Source: Polluticaenibacter yanchengensis (GTDB lineage: Bacteria > Bacteroidota > Bacteroidia > Chitinophagales > Chitinophagaceae). Taken from it: 64,000 bases of DNA. The notes under the pieces were generated by a model. The model did not search any database. It saw nothing but the letters and a program-made list of their open reading frames with translations, and was not told the origin of the DNA. Location of the stretch: contig JAQGEF010000003.1 of the NCBI GenBank assembly GCA_027854065.1, positions 124,001 to 188,000 of the forward strand. Direction: 5' to 3'. The translations under genes were made by a program, and so were the position numbers. Of the stretch, positions 33,901-40,876 are shown piece by piece. Position 1 is the first letter of the stretch, and each line of letters opens with the position of its first letter.

Positions 33901-35413
33901 TCGGGAAATTGTTATATTCCTGTACAGTACCTCTTGGTACAGATATTTCCTGGGATATAAATCCACCGTTTAAACCCGGCATTTCAATAACAACAGTAGC
34001 ATCAGCATCTGCCGCCGATAAATATACAGAAAGTCCTGCACGGCTGCTTTGGCTGGCCCTTCTGGACATATCTGTATGGTAACCGAATCCCAGCCAGAAA
34101 TCATTTCCGGTATTGGCGGTAACTGCCGGTGTTACTAACTTACCTCTGCCAAGCAGGGCGGCATTTGTAATATTATATGCCTGGGCACCACCACCGCTAA
34201 GGGTTAAAGTACCTTTGTAGCTAACATAAGCGGTTGGTGAAAACCTTACATACAATAATTGTGTAAAGGCACCACCGGTATAGGTAATATTCAAACTACC
34301 TGTAAATGGCCCTGTCGGGCTGGTAGAAATAGTGAACCCTGAAGGTGCTGTAACAGTTATTGATCCTGCAGCCGGTGTGAGTTGTTTGCCGGTAATCGTT
34401 ACCGTTTTTTCTGCAGAAGTACCTATTGTAATAGCTCCGAAATCCACGATGGCGGGATTGGCCACTAACATATCTACAGGCGTCAACGTGGTAAATGAAG
34501 ATGCTGTACCATAAATAGTACCCATTGGGGTAACAATATATGTGTTATAATAGATAGTGGTAGAAACTGGCAGATCATTCAATGGGACATTAAAACCACC
34601 GGTATTTACATGGGGATTGGTGGCGATTTTATTATCAGCCACTGTAGGGTTGGTGTTGGTATAACTCCATACGACGCCACTTTCTGAAATGGTCAGTAAT
34701 GTTGCGTTAATAGTACCTCCTAAGGTGGCATTGGTATAACTTACCAATGAAGGTGGGGCAGTTGTAACTACGGTAGGAATGGTTGTTTTTACCACTACCA
34801 CGTCATCTATCATATATGAATAGTTGGAAGAAGTACCTACAAATGCAATTTTAGAAGTAGCAGTTCCGCCTGTCAGTATTAAGCTGTAAGTTGTCCATTC
34901 GGTAGCATTGTAATCAGGCAAACCGATTGGGTTGGTTACAACGCCTCTTGCGGTTGTAAAAAACTCGTTACCGTCCAGCTGTATTCTTATCCTGGAGCTG
35001 GAGCTTCCGGTAATACTGTTAGTTCCATAATATTTTACTTTGAAAGTTAAAACAGCAACACCGCCGCCGGACAGGTTTAATGCCGGAGTAGAAACGGTAG
35101 CGCCGCTACTGCCACTTCTGCCAATGGTCAAAGAGCCGGCTTCTGCTACAGATTGACCGTTATTAGACGAGGTTGTCCAGCCGGGATTATCAAAATTTGC
35201 GTCAAATGCCGCACCGGATAATGCAGTAGTGTAAGAAACGGTGGTTAATTTGTTAAATGTTTCTCTGAAAATTTCCTGGGCATGCGATCGAAAGCTTCCA
35301 AATAGCATGAAACCCATCGTCAGCAAACTCAATACAGTGTACTGAATACTCCTGTATCTTATAAACTTTAGGGCAGGCATTGCTAAAACTTTACTTTTTA
35401 GTTGTCTGTTCAT
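30962..35413 (-). CDS. giant T9SS type-B cargo adhesin with IgGFc-binding-like region
   Basis: A 1483-residue secreted protein. After an N-terminal signal segment (to about residue 46, ending SHAQE) comes a jelly-roll-like domain (FRETFNKLTTVSY... SYMIDDVVVV), fibronectin/Ig-like repeats, and from about 425 a region starting NDFWLGFGYHTDMS that resembles IgGFc-binding N-terminal domains of Bacteroidota surface proteins (GGNGRVLVDVGDG, TQYIAAQGYATG). Further beta-sandwich repeats follow. The end (from about 1390) is the gliding-motility type-B sorting domain: FTPNGDGVNDLWVLGNF, VHVYNRYGAVVYES, NNWNGTYKGKDLPDGTYYY. It should be exported by T9SS and stay at the cell surface, probably as an adhesin. 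PorP/SprF is encoded directly downstream. Confidence 0.9.
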   Translation of the reverse strand: MNRQLKSKVLAMPALKFIRYRSIQYTVLSLLTMGFMLFGSFRSHAQEIFRETFNKLTTVSYTTALSGAAFDANFDNPGWTTSSNNGQSVAEAGSLTIGRSGSSGATVSTPALNLSGGGVAVLTFKVKYYGTNSITGSSSSRIRIQLDGNEFFTTARGVVTNPIGLPDYNATEWTTYSLILTGGTATSKIAFVGTSSNYSYMIDDVVVVKTTIPTVVTTAPPSLVSYTNATLGGTINATLLTISESGVVWSYTNTNPTVADNKIATNPHVNTGGFNVPLNDLPVSTTIYYNTYIVTPMGTIYGTASSFTTLTPVDMLVANPAIVDFGAITIGTSAEKTVTITGKQLTPAAGSITVTAPSGFTISTSPTGPFTGSLNITYTGGAFTQLLYVRFSPTAYVSYKGTLTLSGGGAQAYNITNAALLGRGKLVTPAVTANTGNDFWLGFGYHTDMSRRASQSSRAGLSVYLSAADADATVVIEMPGLNGGFISQEISVPRGTVQEYNNFPIGDNDNSARNPSGEPDARLFYTGISNRGIHVYSKDGTPISAWMYTYSTENTAAGSMIFPTNTWHTDYRVQAYGGSTNSGTPNSFFFVVAEEDDTEIEFVPTVDILDSASNTIFTSSPNQTAIKYYANQAYTITLNRGQIFNAMGNISGSRGLDLSGTIVRSKNCKKIGVFGGNGRVLVDVGDGATPPKYGNTGSDNLIQQMFPKVAWGTKYYTTPIKHMEYNLYRVMVDDPNTKVWINDPSHTTALTGMINGYYEFSTNKPSVIESDKPVSVTQYIAAQGYATGKNSGDDSPYGMNGIGDPEMIILSPAQQAIEKVTVFSPDFKNGKSGAAYINVVIPKSGISTFKLDLATNPQQLVDTGSSSFTAGVYYQSAPALIPIANAFIPYEKDANYYFARFKVDFPAAHTLTSNVPFNAIAYGTNDGESYGFNGGTAIKDLTIPTSIKNPYGNAINSANGDLQTCVGTDVEIWATLPYQTNRDIVISFNNNPNMTPNTNDTIKNPVHSETFTRDGTTFYVYKSPVKHKFTAVGNYAINISSFNPSATNVCDANSGYNTIAYTIRVVEGVRNDFTIDYNTCISNDLKVTDASNGLGFDITAWRWSYDNGSKSFSAEKDTLKTFTVTAPANNTANNITLRAINSIGCFADLTKTVPVTPKVTAALTVPSTSICNNTAAFTLTGGTPAGGQYTGLRVTNAGGVYTFNPANQGPVIDTIRYIASNSFGCKDTARVLITVNPALQLAITNPGGLCTDGNTVNLVANNAGGVFSGNGVTSTGVFNPGTAGAGTHTISYALPGNSCSVPASIAVVVNTTPTVNAGPDLTTILNVPINLQGSATQGGTYTWTPAEGLSNPNSLTPVATPKETTTYTLTATVNGCSASNDMVLTIELPCEIKPAAAFTPNGDGVNDLWVLGNFNNRCLLRARVHVYNRYGAVVYESNNYSNNWNGTYKGKDLPDGTYYYIINYDAAGTPYPVTLKGNVTIMR

Positions 35414-35932
35414 AATAAAAAATTATAGTTCTATATAATAAAAATGAGAATTCAGCAATCGTAAAACTGACAGGACTAATTCACACAAGCAATCGCAAAT
35501 AATTATTTGGCAGTTTTCTTAAAATATTTTCGAGTCATTTAATTACCCTGGAAAGTAATTGCAATCGTTATGTAATGCTCAAAAACAGTTGGTTCTCGTG
35601 CTGTAAACCTAAAATAGAAAGGTGACTATATACCCCCTTGTAAATAGTTTTTTTGCGCAAACGATACCGATAACGTATGAGTATTTATTTTTAAAATGCC
35701 TGAGGCACAAAATTTTACAAATAAGGAATGATTTGATTAATTCGAAGCGGCTTCTAAGGGTATTTTCATATAATAATACTGCCGGAAATTTTAAAGCACA
35801 GATGGCCGCTGCAGAAATGGATTTTATTGGAACCGGGTTTTAAATGGCCTTTTATAAAATGTTGTGTTTCATTAATATTTCTCCATAAAGTGCTGTCAAT
35901 TATTTAAGCGAAAAAAATTAAGCACTATTTGC
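35414..35932. other. intergenic region between divergent genes
   Basis: About 520 bp without a believable gene. It includes a perfect 14-bp palindrome CAAATAATTATTTG (35496-35509) upstream of the giant adhesin gene, a possible operator. A 73-codon frame at 35622-35843 lacks any domain, good start context or compositional support and is not called. Confidence 0.45.
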
Positions 35933-35940
35933 TATCTTTG
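35933..35940 (+). promoter_or_regulatory. -7 box (TATCTTTG) before the HAD gene
   Basis: Exact match to the Bacteroidota -7 consensus TAnnTTTG, 20 bp ahead of the start codon at 35960. No clear TTTG is found at the matching -33 position. Confidence 0.45.
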
Positions 35941-35959
35941 TAAACTTTAAACTACAAAA

Positions 35960-36574
35960 ATGTCCGTATCCACTTCTCAGCAAAAGTTAGAAAAGTTAAC
36001 AAATATTACTCAGGGTTTTCAAGCTTTTTTATACGACTGTGATGGCACTTTAGCAGACAATATGCAGGCGCACAAAGACAGTTATGTAGAAATAGCCAAA
36101 GAATATGGTATTGATTTAGACGATAATATTATTGATGAATTAGCCGGATGGCCTACGATTTTAGTAGCGACAGAAATAGGAAAACGTTATCATAAGGATT
36201 TTGATGCCCATGAATTTGCCGATAAAAAATCGAGGCTGTTTTTTGATAAGTTTATAGATAAGACTTTGCCGATAGATTTTGTTACGAATCATTTATTGGC
36301 ACATGTGGGAAAAGTGAAGATTGGTGTTGTTTCCGGTGGCCGTGCCAAAACGGTTTCAAAAACGCTGGAAACATTAAATTTACTGGACAAAATAGATGTA
36401 CTGGTAGGAGCGGGAGATACTGAAAAAGGCAAACCGGCCCCTGATCCTTTTTTACTGGCCGCACAAAAATTAAATGTATCGCCGGAGCATTGTATCGTAT
36501 TCGAAGATGGCCAGCCCGGTGTGGATGGCGCAATAGCAGCAGGCATGCAATGGGTAAGAATCGATAAATTGTAA
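35960..36574 (+). CDS. HAD-superfamily hydrolase (phosphoglucomutase/sugar phosphatase-like)
   Basis: A 204-residue haloacid-dehalogenase-fold protein with all four motifs: nucleophile Asp26 and Asp28 in YDCDGTLAD, GVVSGG (motif II), a lysine in AGDTEKGKPAPDPFLLA (motif III) and FEDGQPGVDGAIAAGM (motif IV, acidic pair partly replaced by DG). A helical cap lies between motifs I and II, as in the beta-phosphoglucomutase subgroup. Substrates in this class are sugar or other small organic phosphates; the specific one cannot be told. It heads a cluster of five same-strand genes with an 8-bp gap to the next, and a good -7 box precedes it. Confidence 0.88.
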   Translation: MSVSTSQQKLEKLTNITQGFQAFLYDCDGTLADNMQAHKDSYVEIAKEYGIDLDDNIIDELAGWPTILVATEIGKRYHKDFDAHEFADKKSRLFFDKFIDKTLPIDFVTNHLLAHVGKVKIGVVSGGRAKTVSKTLETLNLLDKIDVLVGAGDTEKGKPAPDPFLLAAQKLNVSPEHCIVFEDGQPGVDGAIAAGMQWVRIDKL

Positions 36575-36582
36575 GAGACCAG

Positions 36583-37146
36583 ATGCAGGATTTAGAGCCA
36601 TATTATAAGTGGAGGGATTATTATACTTCGGAAACTGATCCCAAAAGCCCCTTTTTTGGAAAAGTTTACAGTGAGTTTGAGTATAGCGATACTATTTATA
36701 ATTTCATTATACACCCGCAATGGGATAATATCGGCAGCAGGACCTTGTTTATTAAAATTTTGTATGCCGATTATAAAAAGCATTATGCCATCATTGAATT
36801 AATTGGTGAATGGAACGATGCTATTGAGAATGATATTATGACGTTGCGAAGAAACATTACAGATGTTTTATTTGACCACGGTATTTATTATTTTATTTTA
36901 ATTGCGGAAAATGTTCTTAACTTTCATAGTAGTGAGCGTGATTATTATGAAGAATGGTACGACAATGTAGCAGATGAGGAAGGGTGGATCATCTGCCTGA
37001 ATTTACCGGAATCATCACAGTATGATTTCAAAAAAAAGAAACTGAATTATTACATAGAATTAAAGGAAGTAATAGACTGGAGAAAGTATAAACCGGAGCA
37101 TTTATTTAAATTACTGAACGACGAGCAAAAGAAACGACTACGTTAA
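36583..37146 (+). CDS. conserved-looking cytoplasmic protein of unknown function
   Basis: A 187-residue soluble protein without signal peptide or membrane helix. It is rich in aromatic and acidic residues (WRDYYTSETDPKSPFFGK, FHSSERDYYEEWYDNVADE) and shows an alternating strand-helix pattern with the segment IIELIGEWNDAIENDIMTLR in the middle. I do not recognise a family. It begins 8 bp after the HAD hydrolase and is followed 26 bp later by the amidotransferase-like gene, so it is very probably co-transcribed with both. Composition matches its neighbours, so it looks like a genuine gene. Confidence 0.65.
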   Translation: MQDLEPYYKWRDYYTSETDPKSPFFGKVYSEFEYSDTIYNFIIHPQWDNIGSRTLFIKILYADYKKHYAIIELIGEWNDAIENDIMTLRRNITDVLFDHGIYYFILIAENVLNFHSSERDYYEEWYDNVADEEGWIICLNLPESSQYDFKKKKLNYYIELKEVIDWRKYKPEHLFKLLNDEQKKRLR

Positions 37147-37172
37147 TTAATAACTTTTAAATTAAAATTCGT

Positions 37173-38039
37173 TTGCAATCTTATACGTTTAATAATATTG
37201 AAAACAGCCAGCCTTTTAAGGTCGCTATTTTAGACATGAACGAAGGCCATGCCAACCAGGGCATGCGCTGTATCAGGGAAATTGTACAGCAGTTTGCAGT
37301 TGCACATAATATTTCTATAGAAGTGACCGAATTTGATGTGAGGGTTGAAAAGGAAATTCCTGACCTGAGTTTTGATGCGTATATCAGCAGCGGCGGCCCC
37401 GGCAGTCCCCTGGATAGTATCGATACGGATTGGGATATTGAATTTACCGGTTGGATCGATGAGGTTGAACGTTACAATAAGCAAAGTGAAAATACAGATA
37501 AGAAAAGCATCTTCTTTATCTGCCATAGTTACCAGATCGCTTGCAGGCATTACAGTGTAGCGAATGTGTGCAAACGCCGTTCCACTTCCTTCGGCGTATT
37601 CCCGATACATGCTTTGGAAGACGCAATTACCGAAGAACAAACTTTTGCAGGCTTAAAAAATCCTTTCTACGGGGTTGACAGCAGGGATTTCCAGGTGATT
37701 CAGCCTAACCACCAGCGGTTAAGAGATATGGGAGCCCGTATTTTATGTATCGAAAAAGAACGTCCGCATGTCGTACTGGAACGTGCCATCATGGCTATCA
37801 GGTTCAATGAGTATTTTGTAGGCACCCAGTTTCACCCGGAGGCGGATGCGGTTGGTATGAGCCTGCATTTGCAAAATGATGACCGTAAAAAAACGGTTAT
37901 TGACAATCATGGTTTCGAAAAATGGCAATCAATGATCGAACAATTGAACGATCCCGAAAAAATATTGTACACGCACGACCACATTTTGCCAAATTTCCTC
38001 ATGGAGGCTTACAAAAAGAAAGTAGAAGTATTTGCTTAA
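37173..38039 (+). CDS. class-I glutamine amidotransferase-like protein
   Basis: A 288-residue GATase-fold protein that apparently starts at TTG 37173. The first strand KVAILDMNEG would be lost with the next ATG (37236) and a stop codon lies just upstream, so the TTG is preferred. The triad is present: Cys117 in FFICHSYQIACRH, His221 and Glu223 in GTQFHPEAD. The nucleophile elbow reads ICHSYQ instead of the usual GxCxGxQ, so both glycines are replaced. ISSGGPGSP provides the oxyanion loop. Relatives are GMP-synthase-like stand-alone amidotransferases of unknown substrate. It sits third in the HAD cluster and ends in a strong terminator at 38063-38106. Confidence 0.82.
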   Translation: MQSYTFNNIENSQPFKVAILDMNEGHANQGMRCIREIVQQFAVAHNISIEVTEFDVRVEKEIPDLSFDAYISSGGPGSPLDSIDTDWDIEFTGWIDEVERYNKQSENTDKKSIFFICHSYQIACRHYSVANVCKRRSTSFGVFPIHALEDAITEEQTFAGLKNPFYGVDSRDFQVIQPNHQRLRDMGARILCIEKERPHVVLERAIMAIRFNEYFVGTQFHPEADAVGMSLHLQNDDRKKTVIDNHGFEKWQSMIEQLNDPEKILYTHDHILPNFLMEAYKKKVEVFA

Positions 38040-38062
38040 TTTTTTAAAGTGTCTGAATTATA

Positions 38063-38106
38063 AAAAAATATGAGTAACATTCCAGGATGTTGCTCATATT
38101 TTTTTA
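38063..38106 (+). terminator. strong intrinsic terminator after the amidotransferase
   Basis: ATGAGTAACAT pairs with ATGTTGCTCAT, flanked by an A-run and a T-run that extend the stem to about 19 bp; the loop is 6 nt. It lies 24 bp past the stop and should isolate the following ABC gene. Confidence 0.85.
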
Positions 38107-38162
38107 TAAGTATACCGGAATTTATAACGATTATTTATCGGTTCTTAACAATAAATAAACTA

Positions 38163-38170
38163 TAATTTTG
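38163..38170 (+). promoter_or_regulatory. -7 box (TAATTTTG) before the ABC exporter gene
   Basis: Exact TAnnTTTG match only 9 bp ahead of the start codon at 38180, so the message would be nearly leaderless. No convincing -33 box. Plausible because a terminator lies just upstream. Confidence 0.35.
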
Positions 38171-38179
38171 CTGCACTAA

Positions 38180-40051
38180 ATGAAGCACTTAAGAACACTT
38201 AATAAATATTTTTGGAAATACAGGGTCCGGTTGATCTCCGGGTTGTTTTTTATTGTTTTAAGTAACTACTTCAACGTTATTGCGCCCAAGCTTACTGCCT
38301 ACATTGTCGATAAGGTACAGACTTTCCTGCCATCGCAGAATAACGCGAATGTTCAGTTTACCGCACATAAAAATCAAACCGACTATTTAGTCAACAGCAT
38401 CATCGGGCAACTGGAACAGTCTGACTGGACATTTTCGAAGGTTGTGTCTGCCTGTGCCATCATCATTTTAATCTTGGCCATTCTCCGCGGATTGTTTATG
38501 TTTTTTATGCGGCAGACCATTATTGTAATGAGCCGCCATATAGAGTATGATCTGAAAAATGATATTTATAAACAATACCAGGCTTTGGATGCTTCGTTTT
38601 ATAAAAAACATGCGGTAGGCGATTTAATGAACCGTATATCGGAAGATGTGAGCCGTGTAAGAATGTATTTCGGGCCTGCCATTATGCAGACCATTAATAT
38701 TCTCACTATTATTATTTTCTGTTTGTACAATATGTTTCAGAAAAGTGCCGTACTCACCTGGTATGTATTAGCACCTTTACCGGTATTAGCAGTGATCATC
38801 TATTTTGTGAATGCAATTATCAGCCGGAAAAGTGAGAAAATACAGGCTTTATTGAGTGATGTTACTACAAATGCCCAGCAATCATATTCCGGCATCAGGG
38901 TTATAAAGAGTTACGTGCAGGAGCATTTTATTAAAGAAAAATTCAATGAGCAGAGCAACCAGTACCGCCAGTCCGCTTTAAGCCTTGCCAAAGTAGAAGC
39001 GCTTTATTTTCCGGCAAACGTCTTATTAATAGGTATCAGTACGTTGGTAGCATTGTTGGTGGGAGCGCTGTTCTATCATAAAAACCTGGCTGCGGCCGGT
39101 GCCGGCCTGGTAATGCCGCATCCTGAGATCACGCCCGGTACAATAGCAGAGTTTATCCTGTACCTCACCATGCTCAGTTTCCCGTTCAGCGCTATTGGCT
39201 GGGTCACCAGCATTGTGCAGCGCGCGGTTGTTTCGCAGCGTCGTATCAACGAGTTTTTATTGGAAAAACCTGGAATTGCCGATAATGACATTAAGCCGCA
39301 ATTTGATACCGGCTCTGTAGCCGTATCATTGAAAAATGTAGATTACATCTATGAAAATACCGGTATCCATGCGTTGAAAAATGTCAGTTTGGAAATACCG
39401 GCAAAAAGCCGTGTGGCTATTTTAGGTAAAACGGGTAGCGGCAAATCAACGCTGGCAAATGTGATCATGCGCCAGTACGAAATTAACGATGGTACAATTT
39501 TGTTCAATGATAAAGACATTACAAATTACGGCCTGCAATACCATCGTCAGTTAATCAGTAATGTACCGCAGGAAGTTTTTTTATTCAGTGATACCGTTAG
39601 ACAAAATATTGCTTTTGGTTCGGACCGGATAAATGATGATGACGTGATAGCAGCCGCTAAAAATGCGGTGATCCATGAAGAGATCCTGAAATTCCAGAAT
39701 GGTTATGATACTGTAGTAGGAGAGAGAGGCGTTACATTAAGCGGCGGGCAAAAACAAAGGATCTCTATTGCCCGTGCTATTTTAAAAGAGGCGCCCGTTG
39801 TTATTTTTGATGACTGCCTGAGTGCTGTAGATGCCAAAACAGAACAGGCAATTATTAAAAACCTGGATGAGTACCTCACCGGTAAAACCGCTTTCATTAT
39901 TACCCACCGTATATTCTCATCACTTAATTTCGATGAAATTATTGTGATGAATGAAGGGCAGATCGTAGAAAGAGGGAATCATGAAACCTTACTGGCGCTA
40001 AATGGTGAATATGCCAGGATGTACCACCAGCAGGTAACAGATGCCCGTTAG
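38180..40051 (+). CDS. ABC exporter half-transporter (MsbA/MDR-like)
   Basis: A 623-residue fused membrane plus nucleotide-binding half-transporter. Six membrane helices occupy about 15-345, with a conserved loop ASFYKKHAVGDLMNRISEDVSRV. The ATPase has Walker A GKTGSGKS (416-423), Q-loop NVPQEVFLFS, signature LSGGQKQR (520-527), Walker B VVIFDDCLSAVD (540-551) and the H-loop THRI. The residue after the Walker B aspartate is Asp545 instead of the catalytic glutamate, as in the degenerate halves of heterodimeric exporters, yet no partner half is encoded in the window. The substrate, a lipid or peptide or drug, is unknown. A terminator upstream and a near-start -7 box suggest its own promoter. 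Confidence 0.92.
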   Translation: MKHLRTLNKYFWKYRVRLISGLFFIVLSNYFNVIAPKLTAYIVDKVQTFLPSQNNANVQFTAHKNQTDYLVNSIIGQLEQSDWTFSKVVSACAIIILILAILRGLFMFFMRQTIIVMSRHIEYDLKNDIYKQYQALDASFYKKHAVGDLMNRISEDVSRVRMYFGPAIMQTINILTIIIFCLYNMFQKSAVLTWYVLAPLPVLAVIIYFVNAIISRKSEKIQALLSDVTTNAQQSYSGIRVIKSYVQEHFIKEKFNEQSNQYRQSALSLAKVEALYFPANVLLIGISTLVALLVGALFYHKNLAAAGAGLVMPHPEITPGTIAEFILYLTMLSFPFSAIGWVTSIVQRAVVSQRRINEFLLEKPGIADNDIKPQFDTGSVAVSLKNVDYIYENTGIHALKNVSLEIPAKSRVAILGKTGSGKSTLANVIMRQYEINDGTILFNDKDITNYGLQYHRQLISNVPQEVFLFSDTVRQNIAFGSDRINDDDVIAAAKNAVIHEEILKFQNGYDTVVGERGVTLSGGQKQRISIARAILKEAPVVIFDDCLSAVDAKTEQAIIKNLDEYLTGKTAFIITHRIFSSLNFDEIIVMNEGQIVERGNHETLLALNGEYARMYHQQVTDAR

Positions 40052-40126
40052 GATTTATTGTTGATGCGAACCGTACTTTGATATATATTTGATGGTGTAA
40101 ATAACTAAAAACCGATTTTATTTTAT

Positions 40127-40537
40127 ATGGAAACAGTTACAATATGGGAAAACAGGATGGCGTTCAACAGTACATTCGACGGCCATACCATTAACCTGAA
40201 CGGTGAAACGGGAGCGGATGGAAAGCGTTTGGGCTTTGGGCCGAAAGCACTATTGTTAAGTGGCCTGGCAGGTTGCAGTGGTATCGATGTTGTGGAAATA
40301 CTAAACAAAATGAAAGTTGAATTTACAAAATTCGAAATCGTTTGTGATGCTGACGCTGTGGAGGAACATCCTAAAATATTTAAAGATATTCATATCACTT
40401 ACAAAATAAACGCAGATAAATCCAATGAGGATAAAGTAAGACGCGCTATAGATTTATCACTTGAAAAATATTGCGGTGTGGCTGCTATGCTTCGCAAAAA
40501 CAGTGCGATTATTCCCAAATTGGAATTTATAGATTAA
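40127..40537 (+). CDS. OsmC/Ohr-family peroxiredoxin-like protein
   Basis: A 136-residue cytoplasmic protein of the OsmC superfamily. The two redox cysteines are in place: Cys50 in LAGCSGIDVVEIL and Cys116 in EKYCGVAAML. The FGPKALLLSGLAGC helix start is diagnostic, and the length is normal. Dimers of this fold reduce organic hydroperoxides, often with lipoyl or thiol partners. It follows the ABC exporter by 75 bp on the same strand and is closed by a terminator at 40559-40587. The general YhfA-like OsmC subgroup fits better than Ohr itself. Confidence 0.9.
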   Translation: METVTIWENRMAFNSTFDGHTINLNGETGADGKRLGFGPKALLLSGLAGCSGIDVVEILNKMKVEFTKFEIVCDADAVEEHPKIFKDIHITYKINADKSNEDKVRRAIDLSLEKYCGVAAMLRKNSAIIPKLEFID

Positions 40538-40558
40538 ACATTGGGTTAAGTAATATAG

Positions 40559-40587
40559 AAGGAGCGTGAAATTCATGCTCCTTTTTT
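40559..40587 (+). terminator. intrinsic terminator after the OsmC gene
   Basis: AGGAGCGTGAA pairs with TTCATGCTCCT (one G-T pair) and is followed by a run of six T. It lies 21 bp past the stop and is immediately followed by repeat copy F. Confidence 0.82.
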
Positions 40588-40590
40588 CTT

Positions 40591-40765
40591 TTGGGGCTGT
40601 CAACATTTTACTATTGCCCGGCATGAGTTCAGGCTACAGCCGGCGCGGTATTTTGTACGCTGTCTTACCAGGTTCAGTATTGCTTTTGAAAGGTCCATGT
40701 TTTGTTTTGACAGGCGTACAAAATACTGGCTCGTGCCTCGCCACCTGCTGTATCCTGCAGCCTTT
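40591..40765 (-). repeat. dispersed structured element, copy F
   Basis: Begins TTGGGGCTGTCAAC and ends TCCTGCAGCCTTT. Its core is a long hairpin: GTATTTTGTACGC (40648-40660) with the perfect complement GCGTACAAAATAC (40714-40726). GGCTCGTGCCTCGCCACC near its end recalls copies A and B. It directly follows the OsmC terminator. Confidence 0.75.
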
Positions 40766-40876
40766 GGGCAATTGAATAATGGTTGAGCGGTATAAGAATT
40801 GTTCTGTTAAATATAAAAAGCCGGTAATTCATTACCGGCCCGGATAAGTGCAAGTCACAAAACACAATGGAAAGTT

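Noticed and set aside
35622..35843. 73-codon frame in the gap before the HAD gene
   Set aside because: No domain, no promoter or start context, and composition unlike the neighbouring genes.
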